A DNA stretch of 64,000 bases. Source: Mycobacterium kiyosense (lineage in GTDB: Bacteria > Actinomycetota > Actinomycetes > Mycobacteriales > Mycobacteriaceae). The position numbers and the translations under genes are program-made. Shown piece after piece: positions 46,766 to 56,362 of this stretch. Under the pieces are notes generated by a model that saw nothing but the letters and a program-made list of their open reading frames with translations, searched no databases and had not been told where the DNA came from. Positions within the stretch are counted from its first letter, which is position 1. Each line of letters opens with the position of its first letter. Location: the NCBI GenBank assembly GCA_021654635.1, contig AP025179.1, positions 5,208,001 to 5,272,000 on the forward strand, read 5' to 3'.

Positions 46766-47427
46766 TTCCGTTGACGTTTGGTGCCCCCATCGGCTCGGTC
46801 GCCGTCGTCGGCGCGCACTGCGACGACATCGCCATCGGCGCCGGTGCGACACTGATGCGGATCGCGCGCGACAACCCCGCTCTGGTGATCCACGCGCTGG
46901 TGCTCAGCGGCGCGGGAACCGAAAGGGAAATCGAGGAGAAGAACGCGTTCGCGGCCTTCTTCCCGCGCGCCGACGTGCGGTTGACCGTCGCCGATCTGCC
47001 CGACGGGCGCCTGCCCGAACACTGGGGCACCGTCAAACAACGACTCGCGGACTTCCGCCGCAGCTGCGAGCCGGACCTGGTGCTGGGACCGCAGCGCGAC
47101 GACTACCACCAGGATCACCGGCTGCTCGCCAAGCTGCTGCCCACCGAGTTCCGGGCGCAACTGGTGCTGGGCTACGAGATTCTCAAGTGGGAGTCCGACC
47201 TACCCAATCCCACTGTCTACGTACCGATTCCGGACGACGTCGCGCAACAGAAGGCTCGACTGCTGGCTCAGTCGTATCCGTCCCAGACCGGCCGGGACTG
47301 GTTCGACGACGAGACGTTCCTCGGGTTGATGCGGATCCGCGGCGTGCAATGCCGCTCCCGGTACGCCGAAGCCTTCGTGGCCGAAAAAGCCGTGCTGACC
47401 CCGATCACCGGCTCTCCCGGCGCCTGA
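46762..47427 (+). CDS. PIG-L family deacetylase
   Basis: Zn-dependent N-deacetylase fold, 221 aa. Zinc motif AHCDDIAIGAGATL (usually AHPDD), later DYHQDHRLLAK with the third ligand. Within this cassette the likely substrate is an N-acetylated sugar or its nucleotide form. It overlaps rfbF as ATGA. Genes like this often accompany rfbF and C-methyltransferases in sugar clusters. Confidence 0.85.
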   Translation: MIPLTFGAPIGSVAVVGAHCDDIAIGAGATLMRIARDNPALVIHALVLSGAGTEREIEEKNAFAAFFPRADVRLTVADLPDGRLPEHWGTVKQRLADFRRSCEPDLVLGPQRDDYHQDHRLLAKLLPTEFRAQLVLGYEILKWESDLPNPTVYVPIPDDVAQQKARLLAQSYPSQTGRDWFDDETFLGLMRIRGVQCRSRYAEAFVAEKAVLTPITGSPGA

Positions 47428-47466
47428 CGACGCGGCTCGAATCATCAGAGGGGACAACAGATCCGG

Positions 47467-48027
47467 ATGAAGTACACACCCACCAGCGTCGCCGGCGTGA
47501 CGATCGTCGACATCGAACCGCACCGCGACCACCGCGGCTTCTTCTCGCGCGTCTTCTGCGCCGAGGAGTTCGCCGAGCACGGATTGATACCCGAGGTCTC
47601 CCAGACCAGCATCTGCTTCAACCAGACCCGCGGCACGGTGCGCGGTCTGCACCGCCAGCTCCCACCGCACGCCGAAGCCAAGCTGGTCCGCTGCGTCCGC
47701 GGCGCCATCGCCGACGTCGCGGTCGACGTGCGCCCGGAGTCGCCGACCTTCGGCAAGCACGTGATGGTGGAGTTGAGCGCGGCCAACCATCGCGCCCTGT
47801 TCCTGCCGCCCTATGTCGCGCACGGCTTCCAGACGCTGACCGACGACACCGAGCTCATCTACCAGATCAGCGGCCCTTACGTGCCGGGCAGCGAAGAGAA
47901 CTTCCGTTACAGCGAACCGGAATTCGGCATCCAATGGCCGCTTCCGGTGACGGTCATCTCCGAAAAGGACGCCAGCTGGCCCCTGCTGAACTCCGGCCTG
48001 GCCCCGACCGGAGCCGCACCCGCATGA
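47467..48027 (+). CDS. rfbC: dTDP-4-dehydrorhamnose 3,5-epimerase-like protein
   Basis: Cupin epimerase of the RmlC family, 186 aa. Motifs: DHRGFFSRVFC, TRGTVRGLHRQLPPHAEAKL with catalytic His, and LPPYVAHGFQTLTDDTELIY. In a cluster with C-methyltransferases it may epimerise a CDP- or dTDP-4-keto sugar at C3 or C5 rather than make rhamnose. GAGGGGAC lies upstream of the ATG. Confidence 0.87.
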   Translation: MKYTPTSVAGVTIVDIEPHRDHRGFFSRVFCAEEFAEHGLIPEVSQTSICFNQTRGTVRGLHRQLPPHAEAKLVRCVRGAIADVAVDVRPESPTFGKHVMVELSAANHRALFLPPYVAHGFQTLTDDTELIYQISGPYVPGSEENFRYSEPEFGIQWPLPVTVISEKDASWPLLNSGLAPTGAAPA

Positions 48028-48063
48028 TCCGCCCACACGAAAAGCATTGGGGGTAGCGCGATC

Positions 48064-48915
48064 ATGGCCAACAACGCGCCGGCCCAGGCATCGGTACGGA
48101 TGGTCGTCAGCGGCAGCATCGTCGAGCGCTGCGAGACGCACCAGGTGCTCTCGATCATCGACTCCCGACTGCGCTGTACCTCGGGGCGCGGCTTGGCGGT
48201 GGGTTCGGTGAACCTGGACCACCTGCACCACTTCCGCAAGTTGGGCGCCGCCCCCAGCGGGCTGCTGGAGTGGCTGCTGCTGGCCGACGGCATGCCGATC
48301 GCCTGGCGGGGTCAACTGCTCACCGCCCGACCGTGGCCGCGGGTCACCGGAGCCGACCTGCTGCCGGCAACACTGGCACTGGCCGAAGCCGACGGGCACC
48401 GGGTCGGGTTCTTCGGCGGCAGCGCGGCGACCCATCAGCGCCTGGCCGGGTACCTGCGCGAGAAGCATCCCGCACTGGTGGTATCCGGGATGTGGTCGCC
48501 GGACCCCTACGACATCGAAACAGATTCTGCTGCACTGTGTTCAGCGATCCGGGCCGCCCGAACCGACCTGCTGATCGTCAGCCTCGGCAAACCGAGGCAG
48601 GAGCACTGGGTCGACCAGCACGGGCACGCCACGGGAGCCAAGGTGTTCCTGCCGTCGGGCGGTGCCATCGACTTCTTGGCCGGCACCACCAGCCGCGCGC
48701 CCGAATGGATGCAACGGTCCGGGCTGGAATGGCTCTATCGGTTGACTCGCGAGCCGCGCCGCCTGGCTCGCCGCTACCTGCTGCAGGGGCCGGTCGCGCT
48801 GCTGCGCGCGCTACGTGCCCAGCTGATCTGCTATCCCGGCATCCACTACGTCGCGTTACCGACGCACGAACACGTCGAAAACTCAAGCGCCACAACCCAA
48901 GCAGTGTCCGCATGA
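48064..48915 (+). CDS. WecG/TagA/CpsF glycosyltransferase (GT26)
   Basis: Membrane-associated transferase adding a second sugar to a lipid-linked acceptor, 283 aa. Family motifs in order: VNLDHL, LADGMPIAW, RVTGADLLP, GFFGGSAATHQRLA, VSLGKPRQEHW and GGAIDFLAGTTSRAPEWMQR followed by GLEWLYRLTREPRRLARRYL. The stop overlaps the next ATG. Confidence 0.93.
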   Translation: MANNAPAQASVRMVVSGSIVERCETHQVLSIIDSRLRCTSGRGLAVGSVNLDHLHHFRKLGAAPSGLLEWLLLADGMPIAWRGQLLTARPWPRVTGADLLPATLALAEADGHRVGFFGGSAATHQRLAGYLREKHPALVVSGMWSPDPYDIETDSAALCSAIRAARTDLLIVSLGKPRQEHWVDQHGHATGAKVFLPSGGAIDFLAGTTSRAPEWMQRSGLEWLYRLTREPRRLARRYLLQGPVALLRALRAQLICYPGIHYVALPTHEHVENSSATTQAVSA

Positions 48916-50438
48916 CAGAGGGAGCTGCCGGCATGACTGCCACCCTGCGGACACAGGCCAGCCTGCCCACCGTCGTCACACTGCCCACCACCAAGGACAA
49001 GGTGGGAGGCGTGCCGCGCTGGCAGCAGCAGTATTCGGCGCGGCTGCGGTTCACCGACTCGCTGATCGTCTGCGCGGCAATTGCCCTCGCGCAGTTGGTC
49101 CGGTTCGGCGACACACCCAACATGTCGGGCTATCCGGGCCCGGTGATGACAATGTTCTCCTGCTTGTTCGCGCTGCTGTGGCTCACGTCCATCTCGGTGT
49201 TCCAGGCCCGTTCGGCCCGCGTCATCGGCGCCGGCATCGACGAATACCGTCGCATCGCCAGCGCGTCGTTCTCGGTGTTCGGCATCATCGCGATGGTCAC
49301 GCTGCTCGCCAAGATCGACCTGGCCCGTGGGTATCTGGCCGTCGCGCTGCCGGTCGGCACGCTCGGCCTGCTGCTCAGCCGCAACCTGTGGCGCAAATAC
49401 GTGTGGCGCAAGCGGGCGCAGGGCCACTACCAGACGATGGTGCTGGCAATCGGCGACCGGTCCGGCGTCACGCACTTGGCGCACGAATTGGTCCGCAATC
49501 CCAAAGATGGCTATGTCGTTGTCGGCGTGTGCATCCCGGGCTACGGCCCGCATCGCGGCGAGACCATCAAGGTGGGCGGCCAGGAGATCCCGATCCTGGG
49601 CGACGAGACCGGCGCCGTCGCCGCCGTCGGCGCCTGCGGAGCCGACACCGTCGCCGTGACCCGTACCGAACATTTCGGTGTGCACGGCATCCGCGACCTG
49701 ATGTGGCAGCTCGAGACGATGGACGTCGACATGGTGGTTTCCCCGGGTGTGATGGACGTCGCGGGGGCGCGGCTGACGATGCAGCCCATCGCCGGGTTCC
49801 CGCTGCTGCACGTCGACAAGCCGCAATACGAAGGGACGCAACGCCTGCAGAAGCGGGCGTTCGACTTCTGCTTCGCCCTGGCAGCGCTGCTGGCAACCGC
49901 TCCCATCCTGGTGCTGGCCGCCCTGGCCATCAAGTCGACCAGCAAGGGTCCGGTCTTCTACCGCGCCGAACGCATCGGACTGGACGGTCAACCCTTCACC
50001 ATGCTGAAGTTCCGCACCATGGTCGACGGCGCGGACAAACAGGTCGAACACCTGCTGCCGTTGAACCAGGGAGCCGGCGGCATGCTGTTCAAGATCCACC
50101 AGGACCCACGCGTCACCCCCGTCGGAAAGACGTTGCGCCGCTACAGCATCGATGAACTGCCACAATTCATCAACGTGCTCAAGCAGGACATGAGCGTCGT
50201 CGGCCCGCGCCCGCCGCTGCGGCGCGAAGTGGAGAACTACGACGGCCAGGTCAAGCGCCGGCTGCTGGTGAAGCCCGGGGTCACCGGACTGTGGCAGGTC
50301 AGTGGACGCTCGGATCTGTCCTGGGAGGACTCGGTCCGACTCGACCTGTCCTACGTCGACAACTGGTCGATGGCCGGCGATCTCGTCATCATCGCCCGGA
50401 CCCTGCGCGCCGTCCTGGCCAGCGACGGAGCCTACTGA
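48912..50438 (+). CDS. Polyprenyl-phosphate sugar-1-P transferase (WbaP/GumD type)
   Basis: Starts the repeat unit by loading a hexose-1-P on the lipid carrier at the inner membrane, 508 aa. About four N-terminal membrane helices (residues 45-160), a CoA-binding-like middle (LAIGDRSGVTHLAHELV), then a re-entrant helix (KRAFDFCFALAALLATAPIL, about 312) and the catalytic domain with FKIHQDPRVTPVGKTLRRYS, DELPQFINVLKQDMSVVGPR and KPGVTGLWQVSGRSDLSWED. The ATG at 48912 overlaps the GT26 stop; an ATG at 48933 is possible. Confidence 0.94.
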   Translation: MTEGAAGMTATLRTQASLPTVVTLPTTKDKVGGVPRWQQQYSARLRFTDSLIVCAAIALAQLVRFGDTPNMSGYPGPVMTMFSCLFALLWLTSISVFQARSARVIGAGIDEYRRIASASFSVFGIIAMVTLLAKIDLARGYLAVALPVGTLGLLLSRNLWRKYVWRKRAQGHYQTMVLAIGDRSGVTHLAHELVRNPKDGYVVVGVCIPGYGPHRGETIKVGGQEIPILGDETGAVAAVGACGADTVAVTRTEHFGVHGIRDLMWQLETMDVDMVVSPGVMDVAGARLTMQPIAGFPLLHVDKPQYEGTQRLQKRAFDFCFALAALLATAPILVLAALAIKSTSKGPVFYRAERIGLDGQPFTMLKFRTMVDGADKQVEHLLPLNQGAGGMLFKIHQDPRVTPVGKTLRRYSIDELPQFINVLKQDMSVVGPRPPLRREVENYDGQVKRRLLVKPGVTGLWQVSGRSDLSWEDSVRLDLSYVDNWSMAGDLVIIARTLRAVLASDGAY

Positions 50439-51942
50439 TGAAGGGCGGCACCGTGTTCGAGCCGACGAGTCCGGGGGGCTCCTCTTGCGGAGCCTGCGCC
50501 GCCGGGCACGCCCGACGTGCCACAGGCACGGATCGCCCACGCTTTCTCGATCCAGCTGATCTGCCGGGCACTGGGGATGGTCGCCTCGGTGGTCTCGGTG
50601 TCGATCACCGCGCGCTACCTGGGCCCGGGCCGCTACGGGGCAGCTGATGGTCGCGGTCGCCTTCATCGGAATGTGGACCGCCATGACCGATCTCGGCATC
50701 ACCACCGTGATCGTGCGGCGCGTCACGTCCGGCCGCGGCGAGCTGGAGCGACTGGTACGCGTCAACAGCGGCCTCTCCCTGGTGTACTGCATTCCGCTGG
50801 CCGTGATCGCGGCCGTCACCGGGTGGCTGATCTACCGCGACGCTGACGTACGGGTGATGCTGGTGGTGTTGTCCGGTCAGCTGCTGATGCTGACGATGCG
50901 GACCCGATTCGAACCGGTATTCCTTTCCACAGTACGGTTTTCCGCGGTCGCCATCTCCGACGTGGCCGGCCGGCTGGGCACGCTGGCGATGGTGGCCTGG
51001 CTGGTGACCACGCACGCCGACGTGGTGTGGTTCGCGGTCGCCCAGCTCATCCCGCCGGCTCTGGCCCTGGCGATCCAGGGCGCGGCGGCGGCCCGGCACA
51101 TCTCGCTGCGCCCGGTGTTCTCGGCGGCCGAATCCGTCGACCTGCTCCGGGAAAGCCTGCCGCTGATGGGCGTTGCGGTGATCGGGATCCTGTACTGGCG
51201 TGCCGACGGGGTGATCCTGTCGCTGCTCAACACCCACGCCGAGGTAGGCGTTTACGGGCTGGCCTATATCGTCGCGTTCAACACCGAGGCGCTGTCGGTC
51301 TTCTTCCAGAAGTCGACGCTGTCGACCGCCACCGGGCTCTACGCCCGTGACGTGGGTGCCTACGTCGCGTTCCTGCGCCGCAGCGTGGAGCTGATGAGCT
51401 TCCTCGCCTTTCCGGTGGCCGTGGTGGGCGCGTTGCTGGCCGGGCCGCTGATCGAGCTGTTCGGCGACCATGATTTCGTCGACCGGGGCGCGCCCACGCT
51501 GGCGCTGCTGCTGGTCGCCGCCGCGTTGCGGTTCGTCACCGGAACCCTGGGGCAGGGCCTGTTCGCCTGCCACGAACAACGGTTCTTCTTCGGGCTTTTC
51601 ATTGCAACACTTGTCGTCAACGTGGCGCTGAATCTCGCTCTGGACGGCCGATTCGGGGCGGTGGGGGCCGGCATCTCGCTGGTGTGTACCGAGCTCTTCG
51701 GGTTGGGGCTGGCCACCTGGCGGCTGGGTCGGCACTGCGGTTACCGCACGCCGGTGGCGTTCCTGGCCCGGTTGCTGATCCCGACGGCGGCCAGTGTGGT
51801 TGTGGTGCTGCTGCTTTCGGCTCAGCACGTGGTGTTCGTCCTCGTCGCGGCCGCAGTCGCATATCTGGGCGTCAACATGACCGCCGGGCCGGTCAACTGG
51901 TCGGCGCTGACCGCACTATTCCGCAAAGAGGTGACCACATGA
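50438..51942 (+). CDS. Polysaccharide flippase (Wzx type), two frameshifts
   Basis: Translocates lipid-linked repeat units, about 500 aa with 12-14 membrane helices. The ATG at 50438 (overlapping the upstream TGA as TGATG) gives MKGGTVFEPTSPG. One G too many at 50473-50478 and another at 50637-50640 must be dropped to read PDVPQARIAHAFSIQLICRA and RYLGPGRYGQLMVAVAFIGM, the normal N-terminus. The rest is intact and hydrophobic (DLGITTVIVRR, GILYWRADGVILSLLN). The stop overlaps the next ATG. Confidence 0.85.
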
Positions 51943-53963
51943 CAATCGAACTCGATCGCGCGTATCTCAAACGGCCGTCGCCGGGTTCCGGGCCGACCGA
52001 GCTGCCGTCGGACCGGCCGTTGTCGGCGCTGATCGTCACCTACAAAAGCCACGACCTGGTGGAGCAGTGCCTGGCCGGGCTGGCCGAGCACGCCCCGGAA
52101 TTACCGGTCTACGTCTACGAGAACAGCGGCGAGGGCTATCCGGGTCGCCGGGAGCTGGCCGCCCGGCACCCGAACGTGCACTGGGTGTTGGGCCCGGTGA
52201 ATCTCGGCTTCGGCGGCGCCTTCAACGCATTGGTGGAGCACACGCCGCCCGACACCGATCTGCTGCTGCTCAACGCCGACACCCGGCTGACCGGGCCGCT
52301 CACCCGCACCCGTGCGCTGCTTCGCCAGCCCGGTGTCGCGGCCGTCTCACCGCTGATCCAGGATGCCGGCGCTCCCGGACCGCAGCGGTGGGACATCGCG
52401 ACCCGCCGCCGCACGCTGACCAGGGCGCTGGTGGCAGCCGCGGGTTACTCGGACCGATTCCGCGGTACCCCGATCTCGCACCTGTACCCGGAGCAGCCCG
52501 GCGAATCCCACAGCATCGAAGGCTATCTGGCCGGCATCTGCCTGGCCATCAACCGCGTGGCCTGGAACCAGATCGGCGGGTTCGACGAGGAATTCTTTCT
52601 CTACGGCGAGGAAACCGACTGGCAGGAGCGAGCCGCCGCGGCGGGCTGGCGCATCCTGCTGGCCGACGAACTCGACGTCGACCACGGCAACCCGGCCGCC
52701 AGCGAGGCCGTCTCCGCACACGGTGCGCAGGTCTCCACCGTCGAACGGTTCCGCAACCGTGACCTGTTGCGCGCCAACATCGCCCTGCTGCTCGAGCGCC
52801 AGGACAGCGTGCATCACGCCGATGCCTACCTGGCCGCCACCTCGGTGCTGGACCGGGTGCAGCGCTCCAAACGTGAAGTCCGCAGGGCCGTGCTGAGGGC
52901 GACCACCGCCAACCGCACCGGCAAGCCCGTCATCGTCATCACCACCAACCGGCTGGTGTACGGCGGCGCCGAACGCCAAAAAGCTTTGCTGGCGGCAGAA
53001 CTGGACCGCCGCGGATACCCGGTCACCATCGTCTGCATGCAACGGTTCGGGCCGTTGATCAAGGAGATCCCACACAGTGTGCGGGTGGTGCGCCAACCCT
53101 GGTGGGCGCCGATGGTCGACCTGCCTGCCGGCCCGTCGGTGTTGATCAGTGGCGACACCAACACCGAGACGGGTTTTGCGACACTGTGGCGCGCGAGGTC
53201 CCGGGACCGGCGCTGGTTGGTGGCCCCGCACGTTCCACCGGAGACCGAAGGGCCGATCTACTCGCGGCCGCTCACCGCCGCGATATGCCGCTCAGACGGA
53301 TTCATCGTTCTGGCGCAACGGCATTGGGACATGCTGACCCCCCACCATAGGATCAAGGGCCGTCCGTTCGTCGCCCCCAACGGGGTTGAACCCGCCGTTG
53401 CCGCCGGGCCGCCGCGCCGGACCGGGCCGGCGGGCGCACCGCCACACCTGGTGATGCTGTCCCGCATCGTCGAACACAAGAACCCCCAACTGCTGATCGA
53501 GGCGCTCGACGAGTTGGCGGAAATGCCCTGGCGACTCTCGATTTTCGGAGACGGACCCGACCGCGAACGATTGGAAGCCGGCACACCCGAGGCGCTTCGG
53601 AACCGCGTGCAGTGGCGCGGCTGGTCGCGCGGGCCGGGCCCGGCGCTGGCCGATGCCGACCTGCTTTGTGTCCCAAGCCGTTCCGAAGCATTCCCGCTGG
53701 TGATCCTGGAAGCCATGTCCCGCGGCGTGCCGGTGGCCGCGTCGGGCATCTGCGCGGTCCCGGAGATGCTGGACTTCGGCAAGGCCGGCTTTGTCGTCGA
53801 ACCGGTTTCGGTGTCGGCGTGGCGCGACCAACTGGCCGAGATACTGGCCGACCCGGACCGACTGCCGGAAGTGGGCCGGCGTGGTTTAGAGCGGCTGCGC
53901 ACCCACTACACCGTGGCGGCGATGACCGATGCCTACCTCGACGCGATCGGCGCGGTGATGTGA
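51939..53963 (+). CDS. Two-domain glycosyltransferase (GT2-GT4 fusion)
   Basis: 674 aa. Residues about 25-300 are a rhamnosyl-type GT2 (SALIVTYKSHDLVEQCLAGL, PVNLGFGGAFNAL, LLLNADTRL, DEEFFLYGEETDWQERA). From about 320 a GT4 domain follows (YGGAERQKALLAAEL, VMLSRIVEHKNPQLLIEALD, SRSEAFPLVILEAMSRGVPV). It probably adds two sugars in sequence. It overlaps the flippase by four bases. Confidence 0.92.
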   Translation: MTIELDRAYLKRPSPGSGPTELPSDRPLSALIVTYKSHDLVEQCLAGLAEHAPELPVYVYENSGEGYPGRRELAARHPNVHWVLGPVNLGFGGAFNALVEHTPPDTDLLLLNADTRLTGPLTRTRALLRQPGVAAVSPLIQDAGAPGPQRWDIATRRRTLTRALVAAAGYSDRFRGTPISHLYPEQPGESHSIEGYLAGICLAINRVAWNQIGGFDEEFFLYGEETDWQERAAAAGWRILLADELDVDHGNPAASEAVSAHGAQVSTVERFRNRDLLRANIALLLERQDSVHHADAYLAATSVLDRVQRSKREVRRAVLRATTANRTGKPVIVITTNRLVYGGAERQKALLAAELDRRGYPVTIVCMQRFGPLIKEIPHSVRVVRQPWWAPMVDLPAGPSVLISGDTNTETGFATLWRARSRDRRWLVAPHVPPETEGPIYSRPLTAAICRSDGFIVLAQRHWDMLTPHHRIKGRPFVAPNGVEPAVAAGPPRRTGPAGAPPHLVMLSRIVEHKNPQLLIEALDELAEMPWRLSIFGDGPDRERLEAGTPEALRNRVQWRGWSRGPGPALADADLLCVPSRSEAFPLVILEAMSRGVPVAASGICAVPEMLDFGKAGFVVEPVSVSAWRDQLAEILADPDRLPEVGRRGLERLRTHYTVAAMTDAYLDAIGAVM

Positions 53964-54014
53964 ACGCCCTGAACTCCCAACCAGAACAACGGACTCAGAG
54001 AATCGAGGCCTGAC

Positions 54015-55268
54015 ATGAAGTGCCGCCTGTGCGACTCGGACCGGATGCTCAGCGTCCTGGACCTAGGTGCGACCCCGCCGTGCGAAAAGATTCTTTCCGC
54101 AGCCGAACTCGACCTGCCGGAGCCCACCTACCCGCTGCACCTGCGGCTGTGCGAGGACTGCCTGCTGTTGCAGATCCCGGCACTGATCACCCCGGAAGAG
54201 ACCTTCACCGAATACGCCTACTACTCGTCGTATTCCGACAGCTGGGTGCAGCACGCCGGGACCTTCGTCGCGCAAGCCGTCGAGCGGCTCGGACTGGGGC
54301 CCGACTCCTTCGTGGTGGAGGCCGCCAGCAATGACGGCTATCTGCTGCAGCACGCGGTCGCCAGAGGCATCCCGTGCCTGGGCATCGAGCCGTCGTTGAA
54401 CGTCGGCGCGGCTGCCGTCGAGCGCGGGGTACCCACGGTGTCGGAGTTCCTGGACCAGGATCTGGCCCGACGAGTGCGTGCCGAACACGGCCCGGCGAAT
54501 CTGGTGGTGGCCAACAACGTCTACGCCCACATCCCCGACCTGCGCGGGTTCACCCAATCACTGCGTGGGCTGCTCGCCGACGACGGTTGGCTCAGCATAG
54601 AAGTGCACCACGCGCTGAACCTGGTGTGCCTGGGCCAGTTCGACACCATCTATCACGAGCACTTTCAGTACTACACGGTGTTCTCGGCACAGAATGCACT
54701 CGCCAGCGCCGGCCTGGCCGTCGTCGACGTCGAGATGCTGCCCACCCACGGCGGGTCGATCCGGGTGTGGGCCCGCCCGATCGAAGTCGCCGGGCCGCCC
54801 ACCGACCGGGTCGCCAAGATTTTACGGATCGAAGAGGCTGCCGGGCTGCACCGTCCCGAGGGCTATCGGCAACTGCGGCAGCATACCGAGCAGATCCGCC
54901 ACGACCTGTTGCGCTTCCTGCTGGAATGCAAGGCGGAGGGCAAACGGGTGGTCGGCTACGGCGCCCCCGGCAAGGGCAACACGTTGTTGAACTACTGCGG
55001 GATCCGCACCGATCTGCTGGAGTACACCGTCGACCGCAATCCGTACAAGCACGGCCATTTCACGCCGGGCACCCGGATCCCGATCCACGCCCCGGACCTG
55101 ATCGCCCAGGACCGCCCGGACGTGGTGTTGGTGCTGCCGTGGAACCTGGAGACCGAGATCACCGAACAACTCAGCTACGTCACCGAGTGGGGCGGCCAGA
55201 TCGTCTACCCGCTCCCGAGCCTGCACTGGGCCAGCAATGTGAAACCGCGCAGTGCCGCACTCGCGTGA
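54015..55268 (+). CDS. Sugar C-methyltransferase (NovU/TylCIII family)
   Basis: Adds a methyl branch to a 4-keto nucleotide sugar, 417 aa. Zinc-binding N-terminus with C3xxC6 and C46xxC49, SAM domain (VVEAASNDGYLLQHAVARGI), active-site region YHEHFQYYTVFS (about 213), and the C-terminal domain with VVGYGAPGKGNTLLNYCGI. All expected parts are present. The stop overlaps the GTG of a shorter paralogue. The substrate would be made by RfbF plus a 4,6-dehydratase not found in the window. Confidence 0.92.
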   Translation: MKCRLCDSDRMLSVLDLGATPPCEKILSAAELDLPEPTYPLHLRLCEDCLLLQIPALITPEETFTEYAYYSSYSDSWVQHAGTFVAQAVERLGLGPDSFVVEAASNDGYLLQHAVARGIPCLGIEPSLNVGAAAVERGVPTVSEFLDQDLARRVRAEHGPANLVVANNVYAHIPDLRGFTQSLRGLLADDGWLSIEVHHALNLVCLGQFDTIYHEHFQYYTVFSAQNALASAGLAVVDVEMLPTHGGSIRVWARPIEVAGPPTDRVAKILRIEEAAGLHRPEGYRQLRQHTEQIRHDLLRFLLECKAEGKRVVGYGAPGKGNTLLNYCGIRTDLLEYTVDRNPYKHGHFTPGTRIPIHAPDLIAQDRPDVVLVLPWNLETEITEQLSYVTEWGGQIVYPLPSLHWASNVKPRSAALA

Positions 55269-56362
55269 GAAGCTGTCGAGCATGCGGCGACGCTGACCTG
55301 ACCCGGGTCCTCGATCTGGGGAATGTGCCTGCGGCCGACCACTTTCCACCGGCCGACCAGCCGGTCGACCCCCAGGAGACGGCGCACGCGCTGGCGATGG
55401 ACCTGTGCGGTCGCTGCGGACTGGCTCAGCTGGCCGACGACGACACCGTCACCGAAGAGCCCCGAGGTGTCGAGCCGCAGGCCTTGCGCGACCAGGCCGC
55501 CGATGCCGTGCAACGGGTCGCCGATCGGGGCTGGTTGCGCGGTCGCACCGTCCGCGAATTCGGCAGCCCGCACGGCGGCACCTGGTTGTCGCTGCTCGCC
55601 GAGCGTGGCCTGGCCGAAGCCGAAGTCGCCGATCTGGTGCTGGACTCGTTCGGCGTCATGCACGAGGCCGACCAGCGGGCCGGTTTCGAGCTGCGGGCCA
55701 AGGTGACCGCTCCCGACGGGGTGCTGCTGGTGCAGTTCCCGTCGTTGATGGCGATGATCGAGCAAGGCCAGTGGAACTCGTTGCGGCACGGCCACTTCGG
55801 CTACTACTCGCTGACCGCCATCGGCAATCTGCTCCGTGCGGCGGGGATGAGCATCGCGACCGCCTGGGAGTTCGACCTCTACGGAGGAACGTTCCTGGTG
55901 GCCGCCGTGCACGGCCACCTCGAACCGGACCGGCATGTCGAGGACATCTTGGCGCGCGAGCGCGAGTTCGGTGTGACGCGACCCGAGGTGCTGCGACGCA
56001 TGCAGCAGGCGGTCGACGCGCATGCTGTGCAACTACGTGAATGGCTTGTCGCACAAGCAGATCAGGGCCACAGGGTGTATGGGTATGCGGCCGGTTCGCG
56101 GGTGCCGGCGCTGTTCAGCATCGCGAAGGTGGACCGGCGGCTGGTGCAGGGTGTCGCCGACGGGTCTCCGGCCAAGCAGGGCCGCCGGCTGCCCGGCACC
56201 GACATCGCCATCATCTCCCCCGAGCAACTCATCGCCGCCGATCCCGACCGGGTGCTGTTGACGCTCCCCGATCTCTACGGTGAGCTGCAGCGGCAGTACC
56301 CGCAGTTCGCCGGACGCTGGTGGGTGGACAACGGGCCGCTGCAGAGTCCGACGTCGTCGTGA
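55265..56362 (+). CDS. Second C-methyltransferase-like protein, divergent
   Basis: 365 aa, paralogue of the preceding gene. It keeps the zinc cysteines (C4xxC7, C48xxC51), a HGHFGYYSLTAIG segment in place of YHEHF, and the C-terminal VYGYAAGSRVPALFS. The SAM region reads VREFGSPHGGTWLSLLAERG, without the usual E-x-G/A-x-N-D-G pattern, and is about 50 residues shorter overall. It may be inactive, a partner of the first enzyme, or specific for another sugar. GTG start in a GTGA overlap. Confidence 0.8.
   Translation: MRSCRACGDADLTRVLDLGNVPAADHFPPADQPVDPQETAHALAMDLCGRCGLAQLADDDTVTEEPRGVEPQALRDQAADAVQRVADRGWLRGRTVREFGSPHGGTWLSLLAERGLAEAEVADLVLDSFGVMHEADQRAGFELRAKVTAPDGVLLVQFPSLMAMIEQGQWNSLRHGHFGYYSLTAIGNLLRAAGMSIATAWEFDLYGGTFLVAAVHGHLEPDRHVEDILAREREFGVTRPEVLRRMQQAVDAHAVQLREWLVAQADQGHRVYGYAAGSRVPALFSIAKVDRRLVQGVADGSPAKQGRRLPGTDIAIISPEQLIAADPDRVLLTLPDLYGELQRQYPQFAGRWWVDNGPLQSPTSS

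Noticed and set aside
48270..48911. Extended N-terminus of the sugar transferase inside the GT26 gene
   Set aside because: That part has no family similarity and is the +1 shadow of GT26. The ATG at 48912 overlapping the stop fits the operon and the protein family.
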